From CAZSDP01 sp964605665 (GTDB lineage Bacteria; Planctomycetota; UBA8108; UBA1146): a stretch of DNA of 64,000 bases. The DNA is taken from positions 89,234 through 153,233 of the forward strand of contig CAZSDP010000006.1 of the NCBI GenBank assembly GCA_964605665.1, in the 5' to 3' direction. The position numbers and the translations under genes were made by a program. The notes under the pieces were generated by a model. It saw only the letters and a list, made by a program, of their open reading frames with translations, searched no databases and was not told where the DNA came from. This document shows positions 1 to 8,130 of this stretch, piece after piece (positions within the stretch are counted from its first letter, which is position 1; every line of letters begins with the position of its first letter).

Positions 1-750
1 ATGGTGGATGAGTGTCTCGCCGAGATCGAGGAATCTCCCGACTCCTCCCCAGGGCGCGGTCCTCGGCTTTTTGCTCGGGAGGGATGGCACTCGGGCGTGG
101 CTGGAATTGTTGCGGCCCGACTTGTCGATCGACTCGATCGCCCGGTATTCGTGATTGCGTTAGAAGATGAAATCGGTCGGGGGTCGGCCAGGAGCATCCC
201 GGAGTATCCGCTCACCGACGTCTATGATGCGCTGCGGGAATGCACTCGATCGGTGGGAGGACACGCCTGTGCCGGTGGAGTGACGATCGACTCTCAGCGG
301 CTGGAGGAGTTTCGCACGGCGTTGGAGAGCGCAAATGTGGGAAGTGGGGCAGAGACTCTCCCGCCCCGTCTCTATGACTTCGCTATCGACGGCAGCGAGG
401 CGACTCTGGAGCTCGCTCGGGCGATCCAGATGCTCGCCCCCTTTGGAGAGGGGAACCGAGAGCCGGTGTTTCGGGTCGATCGACTCTCTCTCGACCGGTC
501 GCCCCGGTTGGTCGGCCGTCATGAAGACCACCTGCTCTTACGGCTTCGTCACTCGGAGGGGGCCTTCGACAGTATCGGTTTTCGACAAGCGTCTCTCGCG
601 GGTGAGTTTGCTCAGTCGAAAGGCGCGTTCAGTATCGTTTCTGAGTTGTCTGAAGATCGGTATCGAGGTGTCGCTCGACTTCGCGCGCGATTGATCGATC
701 TCTTACGTCATCGTCCTGAACTTTCTTCGGAACCGGTGTCTGACGAGTGA
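1..750 (+). CDS. recJ: RecJ single-strand DNA exonuclease, C-terminal part
   Basis: This is the C-terminal ~249 residues of RecJ, the 5'-to-3' single-strand DNA exonuclease used in recombination and repair. The frame is open at the left edge, so the catalytic DHH domain lies outside the window and the first ATG is probably internal. The DHHA1 signature is visible: GWHSGVAGIVAARL at about residues 28-41, a GSARS loop near 61-65, and GGHACAGG at 86-93. An OB-fold-like region follows at about 135-235. The length and motif order fit RecJ. A related DHH-family phosphoesterase is the only alternative. Confidence 0.9.
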   Translation: MVDECLAEIEESPDSSPGRGPRLFAREGWHSGVAGIVAARLVDRLDRPVFVIALEDEIGRGSARSIPEYPLTDVYDALRECTRSVGGHACAGGVTIDSQRLEEFRTALESANVGSGAETLPPRLYDFAIDGSEATLELARAIQMLAPFGEGNREPVFRVDRLSLDRSPRLVGRHEDHLLLRLRHSEGAFDSIGFRQASLAGEFAQSKGAFSIVSELSEDRYRGVARLRARLIDLLRHRPELSSEPVSDE

Positions 751-1049
751 CACTCCGTGTCAAAGACGACGTTCCCTGTCTCTTGATCATCGCCAATTCC
801 TGTCATATTCACGAGTTGTGGCATTGACCTCCCCGATTCTCAATTTCTTACAACTGACCCCTTCATCTCGACTTGCCACAGATCCGAAGAAGTCAGCGGA
901 CCTTGGCCCCTCGATTGCCTATTAGCTGGCAACAAGGGGGAGAGTCCATCCCACGACCGGTGTCGTGAGGTTGGGACGGACTGGATCGTACGTCGCGGTC
1001 TAGCCAGCTTTCCAACGTGTACGACTCCGTCCGGAGAAAGGAACTTTCG
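751..1049. other. Spacer upstream of the first pilin gene
   Basis: This spacer of 299 bases separates recJ from the first pilin gene and must hold the pilin promoter. I looked for a sigma-54 promoter (GG/GC pair at -24/-12) and for a clear sigma-70 pair and saw neither. Only the ribosome site just before base 1050 is clear. Confidence 0.4.
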
Positions 1050-1502
1050 ATGCAAAACCGTAAGCAACAGGGATTTACCCTGATTGAATTGATGATTGTG
1101 GTCGCGATCATCGCGATCATCTCTGCCATTGCGATTCCGAGTCTTCTCTCGGCTCGCATCTCTGGTAATGAAGCCTCCGCGGTTTCTTCACTGCGCACTC
1201 TGACCACGGTCAGTGAGCAGTTTCGTAGTCGCTTCCAGACCTATCCCGCGGCATTGACCGACCTCTCCGACGCCACTCTGCAGCCAGCGCCCTATATCGA
1301 TAGCGCCCTCGGTTCCGGAGCGAAAGCTGGCTTTACGTTCACGTACACTGGCACCGCCAACACTTGGGACTGCACCGCGAGCCCAACGAGTGTGAATGTC
1401 GGCGTGCGAAGCTTCTTCGTCGATCAGTCCGGTGTGATCCGAGTGGAGCCAGACTTTGCGACCAACGGAGCTGCGACGAATGCGAGCAACCCGATCGACT
1501 AG
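1050..1502 (+). CDS. Type IV pilin-like protein (paralog 1)
   Basis: Type IV pilin or pseudopilin of 150 residues. The short leader MQNRKQQG is followed by FTLIELMIVVAIIAI, the class III signal cut by prepilin peptidase (PilD) after Gly8, with Glu5 of the mature chain present. The hydrophobic helix spans residues 9-32 and a globular domain follows. I chose the ATG at 1050 because GAAAGGA lies about 9 bases upstream; an ATG-less extension to 1017 has no ribosome site. By manual alignment it is about 80% identical to the next gene, with the same length. It could be the major pilin of the pilus built by the pilMNOQ and pilT genes further along. A single cysteine near residue 107 is shared with its paralog. 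Confidence 0.88.
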   Translation: MQNRKQQGFTLIELMIVVAIIAIISAIAIPSLLSARISGNEASAVSSLRTLTTVSEQFRSRFQTYPAALTDLSDATLQPAPYIDSALGSGAKAGFTFTYTGTANTWDCTASPTSVNVGVRSFFVDQSGVIRVEPDFATNGAATNASNPID

Positions 1503-1526
1503 TCGGGCTGATTCGAATACGTCTTT

Positions 1527-1564
1527 CGCGGGGAGTGCGACCGGTAAAGGTCGCACTCCCCGCG
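1527..1564 (+). terminator. Hairpin after pilin 1
   Basis: A perfect 16-bp stem (1527-1542 with 1549-1564) encloses a 6-base loop just after the first pilin. The following tract is only partly T-rich (TTCTTG), so it may be a terminator or an mRNA-stabilising hairpin that separates the two pilin transcripts. Confidence 0.6.
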
Positions 1565-1875
1565 TTCTTGCTCACCACTCTCGGGGATCTTCACCTCTGA
1601 CTTCTCACCGTTGAGTATCAAAGTCCGCAGATCACCTCTATCCCGCCTCACCTTGCCCGTCTGACCGAATCGATGTCGATAACACGCTGATCGACCGTTG
1701 CTGGAGAAGCAGCGGACTCATCGGATCTCGATACGATCGACATCGTCGTCTTGACTTCACGAATCTGGAGTACGTCCCGTCGACATCGGTTGTCGATATC
1801 GGACGATCAGTTCGCTCGACGCGGCTTGATCAGTACCTTCCAGTGACGGTCTTTTTCAAAGAAAGGTCTCTTCAT
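1565..1875. other. Spacer between the two pilin genes
   Basis: About 310 bases without a convincing gene lie between the hairpin of pilin 1 and the start of pilin 2. The length suggests the second pilin has its own promoter. Apart from the ribosome site GAAAGG at 1861-1866 I see no defined element. Confidence 0.4.
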
Positions 1876-2328
1876 TTGACCAACCATCAGCAAGAAGGCT
1901 TCACCCTCATCGAGTTGATGATCGTCGTTGCGATCATCGCGATCCTCTCCGCCATTGCGATTCCGAGCCTGTTATCTGCGCGGATCAACGGGAACGAGGC
2001 GTCGGCACAAGCGTCTTTGCGAACCCTCAGTTCGGTGAGTGAGCAGTATCGCATTCGTTTTCAGACCTACCCATCCGCGTTGATCGATCTCTCCGATGCG
2101 ACACTGCAACCACAGCCCTACATCGATAGCACTCTCGGTGCTGGTACCAAAAGCGGCTTCACATTCACCTATAACGGCGCTCTCAATACGTGGGATTGCA
2201 CCGCGTCACCGGTCAGTGTGAATCAGGGGGTCCGCAGCTTCTTCATCGACCAGTCGGGGGTGATTCGGGTCGAAGCAGATTTTGCGACCAACGGTGCAGC
2301 GACCGCGGCGAGCACTCCGATCGACTGA
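1876..2328 (+). CDS. Type IV pilin-like protein (paralog 2)
   Basis: Second type IV pilin-like protein, 150 residues when started at the TTG at 1876. That start has GAAAGG nine bases upstream and gives an 8-residue leader ending in Gly, exactly the layout of the first pilin. An upstream GTG at 1843 would add 11 residues and lacks a ribosome site. The prepilin signal GFTLIELMIVVAIIAI is intact with Glu5. Differences from paralog 1 are scattered through the globular domain without gaps, so this looks like a retained tandem duplication and not a pseudogene. It may be a major/minor pilin pair or an alternative major pilin. Confidence 0.87.
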   Translation: MTNHQQEGFTLIELMIVVAIIAILSAIAIPSLLSARINGNEASAQASLRTLSSVSEQYRIRFQTYPSALIDLSDATLQPQPYIDSTLGAGTKSGFTFTYNGALNTWDCTASPVSVNQGVRSFFIDQSGVIRVEADFATNGAATAASTPID

Positions 2329-2764
2329 GATTTCTCCTATTTTCAGAGGGCCCGATCTCCGTGGTCAGTGGAAGGATCTTCAGTCTCGATGCCGCCCCGA
2401 GTCTGGCGGGGAGCGATCGGTGAGAGGCTCAACCCTTCACCTGGGGCTCCCTGGCTGGGAATTCCTCGGCGCTGTGTCGCAGTTGATCGACGAATTCCAC
2501 CGTGGACCCCGCAGGGGGGGCGGGCGTATCGTCTCGATTGAGACGCGATGGCGGCAAAATCGTCACCAGAGTCTGACCCGCTCCTAAACTCCGAGCAAAG
2601 CGGATCTGAACCGCGGTTGCTGCCGTTGACAGCGGAGTTCTCCGATCTACCATCCGAGGGTCCGTACTCAGTTGTCAACGGGGGCGTGAGATCGCTACTT
2701 CTCCCGACAAGATCCGCGTGCATGCTCCTTCGGCTTCGATTGGTTCAGTGGAAAGGGAAGCGTC
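2329..2764. other. Non-coding spacer before rpe
   Basis: A 436-base stretch with no gene I can support. Open frames on both strands here show no recognisable domain or ribosome site. It contains G-rich and C-rich runs near 2505-2525 but no clear terminator for the upstream pilin. It presumably carries the promoter of the rpe-accD group. Confidence 0.4.
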
Positions 2765-3442
2765 TTGCCACTACCGGGTCGCCTTGCTCCCAGCATCCTC
2801 TCGTCAGACTTTGCTCGACTCGCCGAAGAAGTCGATCGTGTCGAAAAAGCAGGAGCCGATTGGATTCACGTCGATGTGATGGATGGGCACTTTGTACCCA
2901 ATCTCACGATCGGGGCGCCGGTGGTTCGAGCTCTCCGACCGAGGACTGCTCTTCCACTCGATGTTCACCTCATGATTGAAGAGCCCGATCGCTACTTGGA
3001 CGACTTCATCTCCGCTGGTGCGGACTGGGTCACGTTTCACATCGAGGCGGAAACCAATCCGAAACCACTTCTCGATCGCCTGCACGATGCCGGTCGACGG
3101 GGAGGTTTGGCTCTTCGCCCCGGGACGACGGTCGAGAGTGTTCTACCCTTCGTCGCCGAATCAGACATGATCTTGGTGATGACGGTAGAGCCTGGCTTTG
3201 GTGGTCAGTCTTTCCAAGAAGCTCCCTTGGAGAAGATCGCAGCGATCCACCAGGCGGCAGCCGCCGTCGGAAAGATGATTGAAGTCCAAGTCGATGGAGG
3301 AATCGATTTGGAGACTTTGCCACGCGCAGCAGCGGCGGGGGCGAATGTCTTTGTGGCGGGTAGCGCCATCTATGGAGCCCCAGATGTCCCGGCACGTGTT
3401 CAGGAGTTCAAAGAGCTTCTCGCCGGATTGCCGCAGAGTTGA
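2765..3442 (+). CDS. rpe: Ribulose-phosphate 3-epimerase
   Basis: Interconverts ribulose 5-phosphate and xylulose 5-phosphate in the pentose phosphate pathway. At 225 residues it is a full-length TIM barrel. Visible family motifs are LAPSILSSDFARL at the N-terminus, the metal-binding HVDVMDGHFVPN segment, DVHLMIEEP, the phosphate loop MTVEPGFGGQSF and VDGGI followed by GSAIYG. The start is TTG at 2765, with GGGAAG just upstream giving the expected N-terminus. It is followed after 34 bases by accD in the same direction. Confidence 0.95.
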   Translation: MPLPGRLAPSILSSDFARLAEEVDRVEKAGADWIHVDVMDGHFVPNLTIGAPVVRALRPRTALPLDVHLMIEEPDRYLDDFISAGADWVTFHIEAETNPKPLLDRLHDAGRRGGLALRPGTTVESVLPFVAESDMILVMTVEPGFGGQSFQEAPLEKIAAIHQAAAAVGKMIEVQVDGGIDLETLPRAAAAGANVFVAGSAIYGAPDVPARVQEFKELLAGLPQS

Positions 3443-3476
3443 AGAAAAAGTCGATTACCGTTTGCGCGGTGATCCT

Positions 3477-4343
3477 ATGCAGAGTGGAGTCGATGTGAAC
3501 GAACCACGCCGCGAGCGAGAGGGACGCTTTCGTCGCCGTAAAGAAATGCCGAGCGGTCTTTGGTTACGCTGCTCTGGCTGTGGGAAAATCGTCTACAAAA
3601 ACTTGGTGATGGAGCGTGGAAACGTCTGTCCCGAGTGTAATTTCCACTTCGATATCACCAGTGAGGAGCGCATTAAGCTCCTCGCAGACCCCGAGACGTT
3701 TATCGAGGAATTTGCAGAACTGGTCTCGGTGGATCCCCTCGAGTTCGTGGCGCGTCGCGCTTACAAGGAGCGCCTCGAGCAAGTTCGAGCGAAGACCGGG
3801 CTTCGAGAGGCATGCGTAGTCGGGCGATGCGAAATTGGATCGACACCCGTGGTGCTCGGAGTGAGCGATCCCCGGTTCTTGATGGGGAGCATGGGTTCAG
3901 TGGTGGGTGAGAAGATCACCCGCGGGATCGATCGAGCGAATGAGCTCGGACATCCGTTCATCTTCGTCTCTGGTTCGGGTGGTGGAGCCCGCATGGATGA
4001 AGGAATGTTTTCGCTGATGCAGATGGCGAAGACCTCGGCAGCTCTCCAGAGATTTAGCGATGCAGGCGGACTCTTCGTGTCGATTTTGACCAATCCCACG
4101 ATGGGGGGGGCGATGGCGAGCTTCGCAGCTTTGGGAGATGTCACTCTCGCCGAGCCGAAAGCACTCGTGGGATTCGCCGGACCCAATGTGATCAAGCAGA
4201 CGATCAAGGCAGACTTGCCCGCCGGATTCCAATCGTCGGAGTTCAACCTCGAACATGGGTTTGTCGATCGCATCGTCGACCGACAGGATCTCAGAGAGAC
4301 CTTGATTCGTTTGTTGGCTTATCTCTGTCCCCAAACAACCTGA
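3477..4343 (+). CDS. accD: Acetyl-CoA carboxylase carboxyltransferase subunit beta
   Basis: Beta subunit of acetyl-CoA carboxyltransferase, which moves the carboxyl group from biotin to acetyl-CoA for malonyl-CoA and fatty acid synthesis. The N-terminal zinc ribbon has the pattern C-x2-C-x15-C-x2-C (CSGC...CPEC). The crotonase-like carboxyltransferase core follows, with GSGGGARMDEG, TNPTMGGAMASFA and the acyl-CoA loop VGFAGPNVIKQTI. The ATG at 3477 is used here. A GTG at 3495 has a better ribosome site (GGAG, 5 bases away) and may be the true start. The partner accA is not in the window. Confidence 0.94.
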   Translation: MQSGVDVNEPRREREGRFRRRKEMPSGLWLRCSGCGKIVYKNLVMERGNVCPECNFHFDITSEERIKLLADPETFIEEFAELVSVDPLEFVARRAYKERLEQVRAKTGLREACVVGRCEIGSTPVVLGVSDPRFLMGSMGSVVGEKITRGIDRANELGHPFIFVSGSGGGARMDEGMFSLMQMAKTSAALQRFSDAGGLFVSILTNPTMGGAMASFAALGDVTLAEPKALVGFAGPNVIKQTIKADLPAGFQSSEFNLEHGFVDRIVDRQDLRETLIRLLAYLCPQTT

Positions 4344-4443
4344 ATCGCAGGCGAGTGTGTCTCTTCTCAGGGATTTCGTGGAGTGAGGGGAGCGCTCCAC
4401 TGACCGAGTCGAGGTGTTTCAGTTGGGGAGGATCGGGTCTGCA

Positions 4444-4884
4444 GTGGAAGTCGAGCGCCGAACTGATCCGCTTCAGGAGACACTCTTCGGGAGTTGGTCG
4501 ATCTCCACTCTCGAATCGCGCGTCGTGGTGATTGAGGAAGTACTTCAAGACCTCAGTGCCCGGTTCCAATTCTCAACTCGAGATCTCTTCGTCGGACGAA
4601 TCTGTCTCGACGAAGCACTCACGAACGCATTCGAGCACGGTTGTGGAGATCTCGAGAACCCCCCAGAGCTAGAGGTGAGGACCGATCGAGGGCACTGGGT
4701 CTTTCGAGTTCGCGATCGGGGGCCGGGGTTTGACTACGAACAGGATCACCTCGACGGCGGAGACCCTTCCGCAGATCGAGGGCGCGGATTGCAGATCATC
4801 GACAGCTATTCCGATCGCTGCGTGCTCTCGGAAGGAGGCCGAGTGATCACGGTCTGGTTACGTCCTCAGAGAGACGGTGAGTGA
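4444..4884 (+). CDS. RsbW-like ATP-binding serine kinase / anti-sigma factor
   Basis: Small GHKL-fold ATPase of the HATPase_c_2 (RsbW/SpoIIAB) type, about 146 residues. The N box is visible as CLDEALTNAFEHG and the G1 box as VRDRGPGFD; a glycine-rich GRGLQIID closes the nucleotide site. Such proteins phosphorylate an anti-sigma-factor antagonist or bind a sigma factor; no partner STAS protein or sigma factor lies next to it. The GTG at 4444 has GGGGAGGA about 11 bases upstream; another GTG at 4414 would add ten residues. The stop overlaps the next ATG (TGATG), so the two are translationally coupled. Confidence 0.78.
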   Translation: MEVERRTDPLQETLFGSWSISTLESRVVVIEEVLQDLSARFQFSTRDLFVGRICLDEALTNAFEHGCGDLENPPELEVRTDRGHWVFRVRDRGPGFDYEQDHLDGGDPSADRGRGLQIIDSYSDRCVLSEGGRVITVWLRPQRDGE

Positions 4885-5663
4885 TGAGAGTTCTCTTGTT
4901 GGGGTCTGGGACCTCTGCGCCGGCGGCTCGCTCTGCTCCTGGTCTATACGTGACGGCAGGGGACCAGGGAGTGCTGATCGACCCTGGGCCGGGTACTGTC
5001 CATCGCTTGGGGGCCGCTGGCGTGAGCCCTTTGGAGATCGGCGACATCGCCTTGACCCACTTCCACCCCGACCATGTCTGCGATCTGGTTCCGTTTCTAT
5101 TTTGTCTGCGTCATCCCCGTTTTTTGATGGAACCGGGAGGATTACCTTCCTACCCGCGATTGATCGGTCCGGAAGGGCTAGCGCAGTTCTATAGTCTTTT
5201 GAGGCAACCATTTGCGAACTGGTTGCCGGTCGCAGGAGAGGAGTTGGAGTTGATCGAAACCGATGGCTCTACCCTCGAAAGCGGCAGATTTTGCCTCCAC
5301 GGCGAAAAGGTCCAGCATCTCGCCTCAAGTCTGGCCTGGAAAATCACCGACATAAGAGGGTCGACCTTTGCCTTTTCGGGAGACACGGAAATGTGTCCGG
5401 GAGTGGTTGGGGTGGCCCGCGAAGTGGATTTGCTCTTCTTGGAGTGCAGTTCACCGAAGGGTCAAGAGGTGTCTGGGCACCTCGATCCCGAGACCGCCTC
5501 CGAGGTGATGCGACAGTCCGGTGCGAAGCGCACTGTGCTTGTCCACCTGAATCCCGAGTGTGACGAAGTCGATCTCGTTGGACAACTCGACGGGGACGTG
5601 CGGGACCGAGCGGAGCTCGGTCGCGACGGAACGTGGTACGAGGTGGAATCTGCTTCCAGCTGA
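4884..5663 (+). CDS. MBL-fold metal-dependent hydrolase (RNase Z-like)
   Basis: Metallo-beta-lactamase-fold hydrolase of 259 residues. The metal motif HxHxDH is at residues 59-64 (HFHPDH), with a later FSGDTE aspartate and a C-terminal LVHLNPE histidine, as in RNase Z/ElaC and arylsulfatase-like members. The N-terminus LLGSGTSAPAARSAPG is close to the RNase Z opening. No exosite is obvious, so tRNA 3' processing is possible but unproven; the encoded tRNA in this window already carries CCA. The ATG at 4884 overlaps the stop of the RsbW-like gene by one base. Confidence 0.82.
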   Translation: MRVLLLGSGTSAPAARSAPGLYVTAGDQGVLIDPGPGTVHRLGAAGVSPLEIGDIALTHFHPDHVCDLVPFLFCLRHPRFLMEPGGLPSYPRLIGPEGLAQFYSLLRQPFANWLPVAGEELELIETDGSTLESGRFCLHGEKVQHLASSLAWKITDIRGSTFAFSGDTEMCPGVVGVAREVDLLFLECSSPKGQEVSGHLDPETASEVMRQSGAKRTVLVHLNPECDEVDLVGQLDGDVRDRAELGRDGTWYEVESASS

Positions 5664-5765
5664 TCCACACTCACTTCGTTGTTCCCAAAGTTGTTCGTGT
5701 CGCGAGTCGCGGAGGAGGCGACTCGGGCCAGGGCCGGGAAGAGGGTGGAGCGGATCGCGAAGCCG

Positions 5766-6152
5766 ATGCGCAAGGGGCGACTTCTCATCATCGGGAACAA
5801 CCGAGATGCAGCGTACGCGTTACGAAACGTGTTCGAAATGGAACCATATGAGCTTGAGGTGACGCTTGCTCTCGACGTGGCGAAGGGTGTGATGCGCGAA
5901 AGGCATGTCGACCTGATCGTCATCGATGCAAACTGTTGCCTCCAGGAAGAATTCGATCTGATCGATTATCAACTCGACCATGGGTTGGAAATTCCAATGG
6001 TTCTCGTCGGAGGAGAGTCGACAGGGATTCGTCGACGAATTCGTTCGAAGAAGGGGATTCAGGTTGGATACTGCGACGCCGACGGTTTCCGTTTGCTCGA
6101 CTATGTCGGAGAGCGCCTGAAGGTCTCGGCTTCTTCGGTCGATTCCGCGTAA
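5766..6152 (+). CDS. Degenerate receiver-like domain protein
   Basis: About 128 residues that resemble a stand-alone CheY-like receiver. The strand GRLLIIGNNRDA occupies the place of the acidic pair and holds asparagines instead. VDLIVIDANC could supply the phosphorylatable Asp, and IPMVLVGG matches the fourth strand. The normal acidic pocket is therefore not intact and phosphorylation is doubtful. The start is uncertain: ATG 5766 lacks a strong ribosome site, and the frame is open back to about 5679. A diguanylate cyclase follows about 270 bases downstream, which suggests a shared signalling role, but this is inference. Confidence 0.55.
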   Translation: MRKGRLLIIGNNRDAAYALRNVFEMEPYELEVTLALDVAKGVMRERHVDLIVIDANCCLQEEFDLIDYQLDHGLEIPMVLVGGESTGIRRRIRSKKGIQVGYCDADGFRLLDYVGERLKVSASSVDSA

Positions 6153-6420
6153 GTCTGTCAGGAGCTCATCTCGATCTGGAGCGGGTCCTCGCGAAAGCCA
6201 CTTTCGGAGGGGGACTCGCTCTTGTCGTGATGGAATCGATCGTCTTATTGCTCTCTTGCCCCCGGTTTTTCGTTGATTTTTCTCGGCGCAAGTGGGGTTA
6301 CCCGGTGAAGAACGTCAATTTTTGCCGGTCGAGAGTGGTCGAGTCTTCGAGAGTCGTGTGGAAAGTGATTCTGACCGGTACAATGCGCCCTCGACCACTA
6401 TGGGAGGGTTCATCTCCGCA

Positions 6421-7314
6421 ATGTCCAACTATGAGTCTTTTCGGCAGCTAGAAGAACTGGGTGTTGATCTCGTCGAGTTACTCGCCGGGGATCGTGTCAT
6501 CGGTTCGAAAGAGTTCCTCGAAGTCGTGAACCGAGTGGAACGCGCAGGGGATGATCTTTACTCCGACCTTCTCCACCTTCTGACTCACCGACGATTTCCC
6601 CCGGCCACTGCAGCGCGGCTGTGGCAAGGGATCCTCGATCACAAGGAGACGCTCACGGAGCAGCTCGGCCGAAATCCTGGAGTCAGGATTGCAGCTGCCG
6701 ATTACCTGACCAACGTGGAGCCGACTCTTGAGCGGCCTCGGGTCGTCGGCTCTGTCGACTTCGATACGGTACTCCACCACGTCGCTGTCGATGCTTTGAC
6801 GGGGGTTGCCAATCGCAGGGCTGTTCTCGAGCGATACGAACGAGAGCTGAACCGCGCCAGGCGGTATCAGAAAGAATTCACAATTCTCGTCATCGATCTC
6901 GACAGTTTCAAAGAGATCAATGACACATTTGGCCACCTGGCGGGAGACCGTGTTCTCATCGAAGTTTCTCGCCGCCTCGTCGCAACTTGTCGAGAAACAG
7001 ACACCGTGGGGAGAACAGGGGGGGATGAACTTCTGATTCTCTTGCCGGAGACCAAGCGGGAAGATGCGCTCTCATTGGCGGAACGATTGCGTCGCCGAAT
7101 CTCGGAAGTTCCGATCGAACTCGATGAAGAGGGGACCTCGATTGGGGTCTCCCTCTCGATTGGGATTGCAAACTTCCCCCGAGATGGGCGCGACGGCGAG
7201 CTTCTTCTCAACCAAGCAGATACGGCCCTCTATCAGAGTAAGCGCGGAGGTCGTGATTCGGTGAGCGCGCCGGGCACAACGCCCCAGAGCGAATCAGAAG
7301 CCGAGGAGAGCTGA
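6421..7314 (+). CDS. Diguanylate cyclase (GGDEF protein)
   Basis: Makes cyclic di-GMP from two GTP. The protein has 297 residues. About 115 residues of helical, charged N-terminal sequence carry no sensor domain I recognise. The GGDEF domain follows: DALTGVANRRA at 124-134, VIDLDSFKEIND with the metal-binding Asp, and GGDEL at 200-204 as the active-site signature. An inhibitory I-site RETD sits at 191-194, exactly five residues before it, so feedback inhibition is expected. No transmembrane segment is seen. The ATG at 6421 has GGGAGGG about 12 bases upstream; an ATG at 6400 is possible. It may regulate the type IV pili encoded here. Confidence 0.9.
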   Translation: MSNYESFRQLEELGVDLVELLAGDRVIGSKEFLEVVNRVERAGDDLYSDLLHLLTHRRFPPATAARLWQGILDHKETLTEQLGRNPGVRIAAADYLTNVEPTLERPRVVGSVDFDTVLHHVAVDALTGVANRRAVLERYERELNRARRYQKEFTILVIDLDSFKEINDTFGHLAGDRVLIEVSRRLVATCRETDTVGRTGGDELLILLPETKREDALSLAERLRRRISEVPIELDEEGTSIGVSLSIGIANFPRDGRDGELLLNQADTALYQSKRGGRDSVSAPGTTPQSESEAEES

Positions 7315-7443
7315 CCAAGAGAGGGTGGCGACTTCGCTGGCTTCCAGATCGTTGTTCGGGAAGTCTGGAGACGGGGACATTCCCTCGCTAAGCTGAACGC
7401 GGCAGCGCTTGCGTCCTTCCAGGTCGTTCCGCGAAAGGTCCCC

Positions 7444-8130
7444 GTGCTTCTCAGCGTCCAGAATCTCAAGAAGTCGTTCCGAGATCCCGATGGTGCCACC
7501 TTGTCGGTCGTCGACGTTCCGAGCTTTCACCTGGGGGTGGGGGAGCAGGTGGGGTTGCGTGGTACGAGCGGTTCGGGGAAGACCACCTTTCTGCACCTGA
7601 TTGCGGGGATTCTTCGAGCAGATGCCGGGGAGATCTCAATTTCTGGGGAACCGGTGAGTCGGTGGCCCGAGGCGAAGCGTGACACCTTCCGAGCGACCTA
7701 TATCGGTTATGTCTACCAGTCCTTTCATCTTCTACCTGGGTACACCGCGCTCGAAAACGTCCTGGTCGGGATGATGTTCGGACCAGGGGCGGATCGTGAT
7801 CGAGCGCGAGATTTACTCGCTTCTCTCGGTCTGGCAGATCGGATGGAGCATCGGCCTCGCCAACTCTCGATCGGACAGCAGCAGAGAGTTGCCCTCGCTC
7901 GAGCGCTCGCCCATCGCCCAAAGCTCATTCTCGCCGATGAACCGACCGGCAATCTCGATCCTCGTCACGCTGGCGAAGCGATGGAGCGGATCCGAGAGAG
8001 TTGTCGCGAAGAAGGTGCCGCGTTGCTGCTGGTGAGTCACGATCCGCAACTTCTCGACGGGTTCGATCGATTGGAAGAGTGGTCCGAAGTCAACCGTGCA
8101 TTCGAGACCACGGGTGGAGGTGAGTCTTGA
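7444..8130 (+). CDS. ABC transporter ATP-binding protein (LolD/MacB type)
   Basis: ATPase of a type VII (MacB/LolCDE-like) ABC system, 228 residues. Walker A is GTSGSGKTT, the Q-loop is YVYQSFHLL, the signature is LSIGQQQRVALARAL and Walker B is LILADEPTGNLD, with a switch histidine in SHDPQLL. The segment VYQSFHLLPGYTALENV is typical of the LolD/MacB group. GTG start at 7444. It overlaps the permease gene by four bases (TTGA). With the two lipoproteins downstream it forms a cluster that matches zinc-responsive ABC loci of gammaproteobacteria, so a role in zinc homeostasis is more likely than lipoprotein sorting. Confidence 0.9.
   Translation: MLLSVQNLKKSFRDPDGATLSVVDVPSFHLGVGEQVGLRGTSGSGKTTFLHLIAGILRADAGEISISGEPVSRWPEAKRDTFRATYIGYVYQSFHLLPGYTALENVLVGMMFGPGADRDRARDLLASLGLADRMEHRPRQLSIGQQQRVALARALAHRPKLILADEPTGNLDPRHAGEAMERIRESCREEGAALLLVSHDPQLLDGFDRLEEWSEVNRAFETTGGGES

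Noticed and set aside
751..1049. Possible sigma-54 promoter for the first pilin
   Set aside because: TGGCA-type strings occur, but none has the GC doublet at the required spacing.
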